The position numbers and the translations under genes were made by a program. Below are positions 48,868 to 57,056 of a DNA stretch of 64,000 bases, one piece after another. The stretch is from NCBI GenBank assembly GCA_964512105.1, contig CAZEGI010000002.1, positions 1 to 64,000 of the forward strand. Reading direction: 5' to 3'. The notes under the pieces were generated by a model. It had not been told where the DNA came from. It did no database searches and saw only the letters and a program-made list of their open reading frames with translations. Positions within the stretch are counted from its first letter, which is position 1. Each line of letters starts with the position of its first letter. The stretch comes from CAZEGI01 sp964512105. GTDB lineage: Archaea; Altiarchaeota; Altiarchaeia; IMC4; CAZEGI01.

Positions 48868-49875
48868 TTATTTGAAGAGTTTCCTGTTCTGGTTCGTCCA
48901 CTCGACGATTTTTTTGACTCCCTCTTTTGCACTTACCTTAGGCTTCCAACCAACCTCTTTCCGTATCTTGCTTATGTCCGAGATGTAAACCTTCTGGTCG
49001 CCCATCCTCCAGTCGGCTTTCGTGTATTCTGCCCTTTTACCCGTCAGTTCCTCGATTGTGTCCAACAATTCGAATAATGAAATCGTATTCTCCGGACCGC
49101 CGCCGAGGTTATAAGCTTTGCCCTTAGTTTTGTTTATTTTTTTCGCAAGCAGTTCAAACGCTGCGTTTTGGTCCGTTATGTAGAGAACGTCCCTGACCTG
49201 CTTCCCGTCGCCGTAGATGGTGATTTTCTTGTCCAGTAAAGTAGCAATGGTAAACCACGCAACCCATCCCTGGTCCTCGTTGCCGAACTGTCTCGTGCCG
49301 TAGATGCACGACATGCGCGGCTTAACTACCGGAATCCCAAAAGAGTGGAAATACGTGTCAAGAATAAATTCCGCAACTATCTTTGACCCGCCGTACGGGC
49401 AGTTTGTTTCCAGAGGGTATGACTCATCAATCCCTGTGATGTCACGATACTCGTAACGCTGTTTTTTTTCAATAACCGGCAGAGTTAAATCACCGTAAAC
49501 CTTGTTCGTTGAGCAGAAAATTATCGGCGCATTGGACTTTGATTTTCTTAATGCTTCGCAGAGATTGAAGGTTCCATCCGCATTCGTTTCGTAGTCCAAC
49601 CGCGGGTTTTGCAGTGACGTCGTGACAGCAACCTGCGCTGCGCAGTGATAAACGAGGTCAACATCATTCATAAGATTATCAAAAATCCTGGGATTGCTAA
49701 TGTCGCCTTTAATGAACCTTATTTTTTTATAATTTTTTTTCAGGTAATCAATGTTGTACTCTGTTCTGCTCAAATTATCAATGACAACAACCTCTCTACC
49801 TTGCTTCAGAGAATTTTCAGCCAAGTGGGAGCCAATAAAACCTGCTCCACCGGTTATCAAAACACGATCGAACAT
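48868..49875 (-). CDS. NAD-dependent sugar epimerase (CDP-paratose 2-epimerase-like)
   Basis: The 335-residue extended SDR has the NAD motif GGAGFIGSHL, the STNKVYGD segment, the catalytic YGGSK and the late substrate-loop pattern RMSCIYGTRQFGNEDQGWVAWF. The last pattern, together with HCAAQVAVTTS, is characteristic of the CDP-paratose 2-epimerase (RfbE/TylX) group rather than GalE. Typical substrates are CDP-3,6-dideoxyhexoses, but the synthesis genes for those are not in the window, so the true substrate is open. Confidence 0.88.
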   Translation of the reverse strand: MFDRVLITGGAGFIGSHLAENSLKQGREVVVIDNLSRTEYNIDYLKKNYKKIRFIKGDISNPRIFDNLMNDVDLVYHCAAQVAVTTSLQNPRLDYETNADGTFNLCEALRKSKSNAPIIFCSTNKVYGDLTLPVIEKKQRYEYRDITGIDESYPLETNCPYGGSKIVAEFILDTYFHSFGIPVVKPRMSCIYGTRQFGNEDQGWVAWFTIATLLDKKITIYGDGKQVRDVLYITDQNAAFELLAKKINKTKGKAYNLGGGPENTISLFELLDTIEELTGKRAEYTKADWRMGDQKVYISDISKIRKEVGWKPKVSAKEGVKKIVEWTNQNRKLFK

Positions 49876-49876
49876 T

Positions 49877-50560
49877 TTACAAATGCCTCAGCTCATACGC
49901 GTAAAGACTAATTAAATGTGACAGGTAATTTAAATACTCTTTCGCATTCAGCTTGCTTCTGCCGCTCGTTCTGTCCACAAAGGTATATGGAACCTCAACA
50001 ACCTTTCTGTAATCCCCCTTGACCAGAATGTCCAGACCTATCTTGAATCCTCTAGGGTTTAATTTTTTGTTTTTGATGACATCCCTTCTCAAAAAAAAGA
50101 ACCCAGACACGGAATCCCTGACGCCGGTCAAAGGTCTTGCGAGAATTATCGCAGCCATGGACGTGATTTTCCTCAGGAGCGGCCATTTTTTGATTCCGCC
50201 TTCCTTCACGTACCTGCTTCCAAAAACAACGTCCGCCTCGCCGTTTTCAATCACCCCCAGCATCTTGGGTATGAGTTCCGGCGGGTGACTAAGGTCAGCA
50301 TCCATGACACCAATAATCTTCGTATCGCAAGCGCCAAAACCATCAATGACCGCAGACGACAAACCCAATTTTCCTTTTCGATGTATGACCTTTATATTAT
50401 ACTCTCTACTCAACTGCTCGGCGATTTTTCCAGTACCATCAGAAGAATCGTCATCAACTATGACAACGCGGATGTCCGGCACCGCTCGGAATATCCTGCC
50501 GATAAGCTCCTCAAGATTCCTGGCTTCGTTGTAGGTTGGTATGACAACAGTCGCATTCAT
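49877..50560 (-). CDS. DPM1-like GT2 glycosyltransferase
   Basis: The 227-residue GT-A enzyme has TVVIPTYNEARNLEELI, VDDDSSDGTGKIAEQL, the metal site VMDADLSHPPELIP, GSRYVKEGGIKKWP and VPYTFVDRTSGRSKLN. This is the best match in the window to archaeal polyprenyl-phosphate mannose synthases. It is first in a minus-strand series running to 43484. Its start lies 26 bp from the divergent GT39 gene. Confidence 0.93.
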   Translation of the reverse strand: MNATVVIPTYNEARNLEELIGRIFRAVPDIRVVIVDDDSSDGTGKIAEQLSREYNIKVIHRKGKLGLSSAVIDGFGACDTKIIGVMDADLSHPPELIPKMLGVIENGEADVVFGSRYVKEGGIKKWPLLRKITSMAAIILARPLTGVRDSVSGFFFLRRDVIKNKKLNPRGFKIGLDILVKGDYRKVVEVPYTFVDRTSGRSKLNAKEYLNYLSHLISLYAYELRHL

Positions 50561-50586
50561 ATTTATTTATCACAATAATTATAGAA

Positions 50587-51939
50587 ATGGAAACGAAAAA
50601 ACACCTGTTTTTTTTATGTGCCGTGCCTTTTCTGGCGTATTTAGTGCTGATGCTCCTGTACGACAGCATCCTCCTCTTTGACGAGGTGCATTACCTCTGG
50701 GGCGGCGAAAACATCATGAACGGAAATCTTCCAGATGCGTTTTATCCGCACCGCCCGGTTCACCAGTACACCATCGCGGTGATCTACAAAATTTTCGGAA
50801 TCAGCGAAACCGCCGTGCGGTTGTACGTCCTGCTCGCTTCGGTCGCGACTGTTGTCCTCATGTACCTGCTGCTGAAGCTGAGGCACGATGCGGAAAAATC
50901 GTTTCTCGTTTCGATGCTCTTCGCGAGCACCATAGTTTTCGTGAGTTTGAGTCCGACCATTATGACAGACAACCTCATGGTTTTTTACTACGTGCTCGCG
51001 ATGTACGCCTACATGCGGTTTCTGGACTCGAATGATTTCCGGAAACTGGTTTTTTCTGGTTTTATTTTCGGCGTATGCTTCCTCACGCGGGAAACCGGCA
51101 TATTCCTAGTTTTACCTGTTCTCATGCACCTTCTCCTGAAAAAAAACCGCATCACGGTGGTGCTGTTCGTTGTTGCCTTCTCCATCCTGCCGGTTGTTTA
51201 CACAATCTTCACGTTCTCAAACAACCAGGAGTTTCCATGGCTGGTTTTTTACAGGCTTAACCAGGCTTCCGGACTCGGGTTCACGCTGCCCTACCGGATT
51301 TTTGTTTTCATGAAACTGATGTTGATGTCTCTCGGAATCACAGCTGTTCCGGCGTTGTATGCAATCTACAAGGAGTTCAGAAATCCGAAGCGCATGGATA
51401 ACGTCACTGCGATTTTCGCATCCCAGTTTTTGCTCCTCGCTGCAACCATCTTCCTCTGGTCCGAAGACGTAAGGCCGAGGTTTTTTGTCGCACTTCTACC
51501 CGGGTTGTGTTACCTCATTACGAATTCAAAACTTCCCGGAATGTTTGCAAAATTTGAAAAGAAGATTTTCATGCTGCTCATTGCAGTGAACTTTATTGTC
51601 GGCATTCCTGTTTCTTACATCTACCTCACGCCGCACGGGGTTGTGAATGATGCCCTCCAATGGATTTACCAGAACATCCCGAAAGACGCAAAGATACTTT
51701 CTTACGACCACAGGGCGACGTACTTCCTGAGGCACGAGGGTTACACGGTTTATGAAAATCCTGCGCCCGGTATCCGGTACGTTCTCGGCTCGTCGCTAAA
51801 TCAGGAGGAAGACCGGTTCCCAGAAATAAAGAAAACGAAGGTAAAATCCTTCAGCAGGACATTCCCACTGGGCTTCATAGCGCACAAAACTGAAATGACC
51901 CAGTTCTATTTTACCGTGTACCGGGTTGATGTGGTCTAA
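50587..51939 (+). CDS. GT39-type membrane glycosyltransferase
   Basis: The 450-residue protein has about ten membrane segments. The first loop carries LLFDEVHYLWGGENIMNG and later YPHRPVHQYTIAVIYKIFG, as in ArnT/PMT-family GT-C enzymes (acidic catalytic loop). FVSLSPTIMTDNLMVFY is another family stretch. It diverges from the DPM1-like gene at 50560 and would accept its lipid-linked sugar. The 3' end overlaps the convergent flavoprotein gene by 4 bp. Confidence 0.87.
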   Translation: METKKHLFFLCAVPFLAYLVLMLLYDSILLFDEVHYLWGGENIMNGNLPDAFYPHRPVHQYTIAVIYKIFGISETAVRLYVLLASVATVVLMYLLLKLRHDAEKSFLVSMLFASTIVFVSLSPTIMTDNLMVFYYVLAMYAYMRFLDSNDFRKLVFSGFIFGVCFLTRETGIFLVLPVLMHLLLKKNRITVVLFVVAFSILPVVYTIFTFSNNQEFPWLVFYRLNQASGLGFTLPYRIFVFMKLMLMSLGITAVPALYAIYKEFRNPKRMDNVTAIFASQFLLLAATIFLWSEDVRPRFFVALLPGLCYLITNSKLPGMFAKFEKKIFMLLIAVNFIVGIPVSYIYLTPHGVVNDALQWIYQNIPKDAKILSYDHRATYFLRHEGYTVYENPAPGIRYVLGSSLNQEEDRFPEIKKTKVKSFSRTFPLGFIAHKTEMTQFYFTVYRVDVV

Positions 51940-53351
51940 CCTGTTTTTTGCTCTTCGTGGTATTCCTGCTCCGTATTGACTGTCCAGAGGTCATGCGTTT
52001 TTCCAGACAGGTTCTCGACTGCCAGCAGCGCGGTCAGCATCGAGTGGTCCATGTTGTTGTACCTGTGCATCCCGTTCCTGCCAATAGTTTGCAGATTCTC
52101 GAATCCGTTTATGTACGACTTTATGGTTTCTATGTTCCTAACGTAATTGTCATCGTAAACCGGATACGCTTTCTCGGTTCTGACAACGACGCCTTCCTCC
52201 ACATATTTCGATTCCGCAAGGCCGACAGTTTCAATCTCATTCCTTGCAAGTTCCACCAGTTCTTCATCCCTGCTGTTCCAAACGTTGTCACCTTCCGAGC
52301 AGAAGTACTCCATGCCTATGCACGTTTTGTTCTTGTCAGGCACCATGTACGGGCTCCAGTTCTTAAAATTCTGTATCCTGCCAACCTCAACGTCCGGCGA
52401 GTGTATGTAAATCCAGTTGTCCGGAAAAATATCCTTCTTATCAATGATCAACGCTACTGTGAGGAAATCCCTATAGGAAAGGGCGTTTGCAGCATCCAGT
52501 ATTCTTTTCGGTGGTTCCGGTTTGATGGAGTTCACCAGCTCGCGCAACGGCATGCTCGAAATAAAATCTGTGCCGTAAACATCAAGCTCTTTTTTGCCAT
52601 TCTCAACAGTTACGCTCAGGGCACGATTTCCCTCAACCCTTATTTTCGTCACGGGGGAGTTCAGCATGACTTTGTTCTGGTTGCTGATGTATTCGCGCAT
52701 TTTTTCCCACATCATGCCTGGACCATGTTTCGGATATTCGAATTCGTCTATCAGCGTCCTTATCGTTTTGCCTTTCGGCTTGTATATCGCGTTCATTACT
52801 GCCGAAGTGAGCGAAAGCCCCTTAATCCTCTGTGCGGCCCACTCTGCCTTTATCTCCGTGCATGGAATGCCCCAAACCTTTTCCGTGTATGTCTTGAAAA
52901 ATATCTCATACAGGCGCTTTCCGAACCGGTTCGAAATCCACTGTTCGAAGTTGTCCTCCACGGGATACGGAAAAAACCTCGCTTTTACGTAACTTGCAAG
53001 AATCCTCGCACTTTCGACCGGGCCCAAACCCGTGAGCGCGTTCAGCGGTTTTATCGGGTAGTCGAAAAACTTGCGGTTGTAGTAAATCCTCGAAAGACGC
53101 GGCCGCTTCATGAAGTCGCTTCCAAGAACTTCGTGCCACAGCTTGTTCACCTTAGCAACCTTCGTGAAGAACCGGTGCCCCCCAAGGTCGAAGTAATATC
53201 CTTTGTGCTGGACGGTTTTTGATATTCCGCCTACGAGCTGTCCCTTTTCGATAACCGTGCACCTCACGCCTTCCTTGGTGAGTTTGTACCCCGCGGCCAG
53301 CCCGGAAGGGCCCGCCCCGATAACCACCACGTTCCTGTTTTTCTGCACCAT
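51936..53351 (-). CDS. FAD-dependent oxidoreductase, UDP-galactopyranose-mutase-like
   Basis: The 471-residue flavoprotein has the Rossmann motif VVVIGAGPSGLAAGYKL with the second FAD stretch EKGQLVGGISKTV and YYFDLGGHRFF. KTYTEKVWGIPCTEIKAEWAAQRI and IGRNGMHRYNNMDHSMLTALLA (C-terminal FAD loop) match a UDP-galactopyranose-mutase/protoporphyrinogen-oxidase-like group often present in surface-polysaccharide loci. It could interconvert sugar ring forms. Specificity is not proved by sequence. Confidence 0.85.
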   Translation of the reverse strand: MVQKNRNVVVIGAGPSGLAAGYKLTKEGVRCTVIEKGQLVGGISKTVQHKGYYFDLGGHRFFTKVAKVNKLWHEVLGSDFMKRPRLSRIYYNRKFFDYPIKPLNALTGLGPVESARILASYVKARFFPYPVEDNFEQWISNRFGKRLYEIFFKTYTEKVWGIPCTEIKAEWAAQRIKGLSLTSAVMNAIYKPKGKTIRTLIDEFEYPKHGPGMMWEKMREYISNQNKVMLNSPVTKIRVEGNRALSVTVENGKKELDVYGTDFISSMPLRELVNSIKPEPPKRILDAANALSYRDFLTVALIIDKKDIFPDNWIYIHSPDVEVGRIQNFKNWSPYMVPDKNKTCIGMEYFCSEGDNVWNSRDEELVELARNEIETVGLAESKYVEEGVVVRTEKAYPVYDDNYVRNIETIKSYINGFENLQTIGRNGMHRYNNMDHSMLTALLAVENLSGKTHDLWTVNTEQEYHEEQKTG

Positions 53352-53387
53352 CGTATCTTATTTAGTTATATTCCATCTTAATAACAT

Positions 53388-54782
53388 ATGCCACCGATAA
53401 AAATCTGGAAGCGAGAAAAACCAAAGCCGCTTGATGAAATCGAAACAACCGCGGACATAAAGATTCCGGCGGATCTGCTCGACCAGGTCATCGGCCAGGA
53501 CAATGCGGTTCACAAGGTCGAGCTAGCAATCCAGCAAAAAAGAAATCTTCTTCTGGTCGGGCCTCCAGGAATCGGAAAATCCATGCTCGCACAGGCGTTG
53601 GCCATGCACCTACCGAAACCGACCGAAGAGATAAACGTTGTGAACAATCCTGCAAATCCGCAGCGTCCGTTGATTGAAGTGGTGAAACACATAACTCAGG
53701 AAAGGATTCTTACACCGCAGGAGATTCCAACCTTCGTTGCAGAGCAGCTCGGGTTCAAATGCTCGAAGTGCGCGGCGTTCAGCGATGTTAAGGAACACAC
53801 ATGCCCGACATGCGGCAAGAACAAGTACGAAAAAATCACCCCAAAGCCGGAGGTAAAAACAACCAAGTTCGGAAGCGACGGCAGGGAGGTCGGCGTTATT
53901 TATCAGCGCGTAAAGGACAAGGTCAAGGTTATTGGTCATGAGCCGGAAAGACCGGTAAAGTTCGGGAGAAAGGACATGATCACGTTAGTGCCTCTGGGCA
54001 GGAAGACGTTTATCCATGCAACAGGCGCATCCGAAACCGAACTTCTGGGTGATGTCAGGCATGACCCGTACGGAAGCCATCCCGAAATCGGGACACCGCC
54101 GTACACGCGTGTCGTTGCAGGCGCAATCCACGAAGCGCATGAAGGCGTTCTTTTTATAGATGAATTACCGCATCTGAAGTTCCTGCAGAATTTCATCCTC
54201 ACCGCGATGCAGGAAAAAAAATTCCCCATCGTCGGAAGGAATCCCCAGTCAGCCGGCGCGTCCGTGAAGGTTGACGACGTTCCGTGCGATTTCACTTTCG
54301 TGGGCGCATGCAACATAAAGGACGTGCAGGACATCCTTCCGCCTCTGCGGTCAAGAATCCTTGGAAACGGTTACGAAATCCTGCTGAACACGACCATGCC
54401 GGACACGGAAGAAAACGAAGCATATCTGACACAGTTCGTTGCCCAAGAAATCGTAAAGGACAAGCGGATTCCGCACGCAACAAAAGATGCGGTTGAAGAA
54501 CTCCTTGAGGAAGCCAGAAAGCGCGCATCCGTTCTTGACGACGCCCGGAATTCCCTTACGCTGAGGCTGAGGGACCTCGGAGGAGTCGTGCGCATGGCCG
54601 GCGACCTCGCGACAACTGAAAACGCGAAGTTCATCGAGAAAAAACACATAAAGGAAGCAATCGAGGAAGCGAAACCCATCGAGTTCCAGCTGCAGGAGCG
54701 ATACGGTTCCGTGTGGAAGGGCATCGAGAAGGACGAAATCATAAGCCCGGAATACGGAAAGATGGGCAGGAGTTATGCATAA
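53388..54782 (+). CDS. LonB-like AAA+ ATPase without protease domain
   Basis: The 464-residue protein has an N-terminal DLLDQVIGQDNAV box, Walker A GPPGIGKSM, Walker B GVLFIDEL, sensor-like VGACNIKD and an arginine finger region PPLRSRI, all as in archaeal LonB. Two features differ. Between Walker A and B it has a zinc ribbon (CSKC and CPTCG at about residues 125-145) in place of LonB membrane segments. The protein also stops after the AAA+ lid, with no S16 Ser-Lys protease domain. It may be an unfoldase or remodelling ATPase. It ends 10 bp past the convergent pgi stop. Confidence 0.88.
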   Translation: MPPIKIWKREKPKPLDEIETTADIKIPADLLDQVIGQDNAVHKVELAIQQKRNLLLVGPPGIGKSMLAQALAMHLPKPTEEINVVNNPANPQRPLIEVVKHITQERILTPQEIPTFVAEQLGFKCSKCAAFSDVKEHTCPTCGKNKYEKITPKPEVKTTKFGSDGREVGVIYQRVKDKVKVIGHEPERPVKFGRKDMITLVPLGRKTFIHATGASETELLGDVRHDPYGSHPEIGTPPYTRVVAGAIHEAHEGVLFIDELPHLKFLQNFILTAMQEKKFPIVGRNPQSAGASVKVDDVPCDFTFVGACNIKDVQDILPPLRSRILGNGYEILLNTTMPDTEENEAYLTQFVAQEIVKDKRIPHATKDAVEELLEEARKRASVLDDARNSLTLRLRDLGGVVRMAGDLATTENAKFIEKKHIKEAIEEAKPIEFQLQERYGSVWKGIEKDEIISPEYGKMGRSYA

Positions 54783-55498
54783 ACCTGTTCAAAAATTTTT
54801 TTATAGCTCTGAGGGTTATTCAAAAAATCCAGTTTTTCTAGATTGCCGACAAGTCCATACATGTTTTTATTCTTCAAAAGTCCGAACTCCGGAACTTCAG
54901 CAGGTTTGATTTTTCTCAATTCCGGAATTTTTTTATAAGCCGTATTCTTCACAAATTTTCCATTCGTCAATTCAAAGTAAGCCCCACCGTGCATTTTTTC
55001 TATGGGTTCGTAAACCGATTCAAACGCATCGGAAATCCAGTTCGCCATTTTTAGCGTTTCGTTTGACGGGTTTATCGTGATGTGCCCGTAGTCCGGCGGA
55101 ATCAGAACCTTGTCGCGTTTTTTCGCATCTATCAAAACCACGTCCAAAACCCTATTACCTTCGACCTTTTGCAACAGATAATGCGCTCTGCCATCCAAAA
55201 CCTCATAGACTTCCGGATAACTCAGTTTCGTTCCGGGAACAAGCGGGTGATAGTGCCCTGCGGTCTTTACGAATTCTTTTCCTAAATTGAGTGGAGGAAT
55301 CACCGTGATGTCATACCTGAGGTTTTTTTCTTTCATTGCGTTTCTGTCGTTGTCGGTGAGGGCAAGGTCGCGGTACATGTAGTACAACTCAATGTTCGAG
55401 GTTTTTTTCAGCCATTCCCTATCGTAGATAACTTCACGCATCCCGCTAAGTTTCCGCACGTTTGGTTTAATCGCTCTCAAATCAAACAAATCCCTCAT
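54773..55498 (-). CDS. pgiA: Cupin-type glucose-6-phosphate isomerase
   Basis: The 241-residue protein matches the archaeal metal-dependent PGI: TAGHYHPLVPG supplies two metal-binding His, YPEVYEVLDGRAHYLLQ supplies the metal-binding Glu, and PPDYGHITIN supplies the third His. It interconverts glucose-6-P and fructose-6-P, feeding glycolysis and amino-sugar synthesis (with the hexosamine mutase at 60.7 kb). The cupin enzyme is usually about 190 residues; this one has extra residues at both ends. Confidence 0.92.
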   Translation of the reverse strand: MRDLFDLRAIKPNVRKLSGMREVIYDREWLKKTSNIELYYMYRDLALTDNDRNAMKEKNLRYDITVIPPLNLGKEFVKTAGHYHPLVPGTKLSYPEVYEVLDGRAHYLLQKVEGNRVLDVVLIDAKKRDKVLIPPDYGHITINPSNETLKMANWISDAFESVYEPIEKMHGGAYFELTNGKFVKNTAYKKIPELRKIKPAEVPEFGLLKNKNMYGLVGNLEKLDFLNNPQSYKKIFEQVYA

Positions 55499-55545
55499 GA
55501 ATCAATATTTTTAATCAGGATAAATAAAAGGATAACGAAAACAAA

Positions 55546-56055
55546 ATGGTGACCTATGCGGATTTACAGACCATAGCCCGGAACGAGAAAAACTTCCCTA
55601 CGCTTCAGCACGTTGGTAAGGACTTCTATACAGACGCGTCAAAATTGCTGACCGAGGTTGAGGAAAAATACCGCGAGCACGTTGCAAAACTTATTGATGA
55701 CATCTACGAGCGCAGGCAGAACAAGATTGTGCTTCATGCGCTGAGAACCAAGGACACGGACGCGCCCCCCGCGAACATAACTTCCGTTGAAAAAAAATTC
55801 TACATCCTGCTCATTGAAATCCTGAAAAAATCCCGGGACGATGTTTTCGAAAAGACGGAGGAGCAGAAACCGGCGGAGAAGGTTGAAGAATCTATCCCCG
55901 ATGGATACGAAAAAGTGAGGGTGCTGCACGAACTTCCCGCGATAATCGGTGTTGATTCAAAGCACTACGGACCTTTCAAGGAGGGCGATGTTGTTTTGCT
56001 ACTTGAAGTAAACGCAAAGATACTCGTCGAGAAGGGCATGGCCGAAGAAATTTGA
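55546..56055 (+). CDS. gins51: GINS complex subunit (Gins51-like)
   Basis: The 169-residue protein has an N-terminal helical A domain (about 1-105), a charged linker rich in Glu/Lys and a C-terminal small beta B domain (VRVLHELPAIIGVDSKHYGPF, then VVLLLEVNAKILVEKGMAEEI). The A-then-B order is that of Gins51/Sld5. GINS links MCM helicase and polymerase at the fork. It is followed by L44e (31 bp), S27e and archease in one operon. Confidence 0.88.
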   Translation: MVTYADLQTIARNEKNFPTLQHVGKDFYTDASKLLTEVEEKYREHVAKLIDDIYERRQNKIVLHALRTKDTDAPPANITSVEKKFYILLIEILKKSRDDVFEKTEEQKPAEKVEESIPDGYEKVRVLHELPAIIGVDSKHYGPFKEGDVVLLLEVNAKILVEKGMAEEI

Positions 56056-56086
56056 TTTTTATTGCTTAAAGCTCATACATAAAACC

Positions 56087-56371
56087 ATGAAACTTCCGGA
56101 AGTCATGAGGACGTACTGTCCGCACTGCAACAAGCACACGGAGCACGACCTCAGGTTGGGGAAGAAGGGGAAGGAGCGCACCATGACTATGGGCCGGAGA
56201 AAGTACATCGAGGTCAAGAAGGGTTACGGCGGCTCCCCGAGAACACCGAAGAAGGAAGTTTACAAGATAGGCAAGCGGCCCCTTATAATACTCACGTGCA
56301 AGGAGTGCAAGAAAAAACATCAGCGCGTTTACAGCGCGAGGACTAAAAAAACCGTTGAAATCAAGAGCTAA
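56087..56371 (+). CDS. rpl44e: Ribosomal protein L44e
   Basis: The 94-residue protein has the L44e/L36a zinc ribbon CPHCNKHTEH with CKECKKKHQR, and the central GRRKYIEVKKGYGGSPRT motif. It belongs to the large subunit near the E site and is absent from bacteria. S27e starts 2 bp after its stop. Confidence 0.97.
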   Translation: MKLPEVMRTYCPHCNKHTEHDLRLGKKGKERTMTMGRRKYIEVKKGYGGSPRTPKKEVYKIGKRPLIILTCKECKKKHQRVYSARTKKTVEIKS

Positions 56372-56372
56372 A

Positions 56373-56561
56373 ATGAAAAAGGAAACAAGGAGCAGATTCC
56401 TAAGAGTAAAGTGCAACGACTGCGGGAACGAACAGGTAATCTTCGGCTGTGCCGCGACCAATATCAAGTGCCTGGTGTGTAACAAACTTCTGGCAGAGCC
56501 GACAGGCGGCAAGGTTTCCGTAAAAACCAAGATTCTCGACGTTCTTGACACCGACATCTAA
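56373..56561 (+). CDS. rps27e: Ribosomal protein S27e
   Basis: The 62-residue protein has the zinc finger CNDCGNEQVIFGCAAT with CLVC, followed by LAEPTGGKV, typical of S27e. I use ATG at 56373; an in-frame ATG at 56355 lies inside L44e. This L44e-S27e order is common in archaea. Archease follows after 2 bp. Confidence 0.96.
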   Translation: MKKETRSRFLRVKCNDCGNEQVIFGCAATNIKCLVCNKLLAEPTGGKVSVKTKILDVLDTDI

Positions 56562-56563
56562 AA

Positions 56564-56995
56564 GTGAAAAAAGGCCTCGGTTTCGAATACCTCGAACACA
56601 CAGCTGACCTGAAATTCGTTGCGAGGGGTAAAACGCTTGAGGAATGTTTCGAGAATTCCGCGTATGCGGTTTTCAGCGCGATTCTTAACCTGGATACTGT
56701 CGGTACGGAGCTGAAGACTCACGTAAAACTTGAAGCAAAGAATCTGGAAAATCTGCTCCACGATTTTTTAAGTGAATTACTGTTCCGGTTCTACACCAAA
56801 AAATTCATCCCCAAAAAATTCAAGATAAAAATCAAGAAGCAGGGCGGCCTGTACCTGTTAAATTCCGAAATCCTCGGCGAAACCGTAAAAAAGAAACACA
56901 AACCCGAGCTCGAGGTTAAAGCCGTAACCTATCATGAGTTTTTTGTTGAAAAACGAAACGGTTTCTGGATTGCGCAGGTAGTTTGCGATACCTGA
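56564..56995 (+). CDS. Archease
   Basis: The 143-residue protein matches archease: GFEYLEHTADLKFVARG at the N terminus with the metal-binding Asp, LENLLHDFLSELLFRFYTKKF in the middle and KAVTYHEFFVEKRNGFWIAQVVCDT at the end. It activates the tRNA-splicing ligase RtcB, which fits the four intron-containing tRNAs seen here. The start is GTG at 56564, 2 bp after the S27e stop. Confidence 0.95.
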   Translation: MKKGLGFEYLEHTADLKFVARGKTLEECFENSAYAVFSAILNLDTVGTELKTHVKLEAKNLENLLHDFLSELLFRFYTKKFIPKKFKIKIKKQGGLYLLNSEILGETVKKKHKPELEVKAVTYHEFFVEKRNGFWIAQVVCDT

Positions 56996-57056
56996 AAAAC
57001 GGGCAATTATTTTTATAGTCCCAGGTGAAATATCTAAACTTATTCTTGGTGCCAAG

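Noticed and set aside
51948..53222. 424-codon plus-strand frame opposite the flavoprotein gene
   Set aside because: It is a shadow of the FAD-dependent oxidoreductase gene, whose Rossmann and C-terminal FAD motifs are clear.
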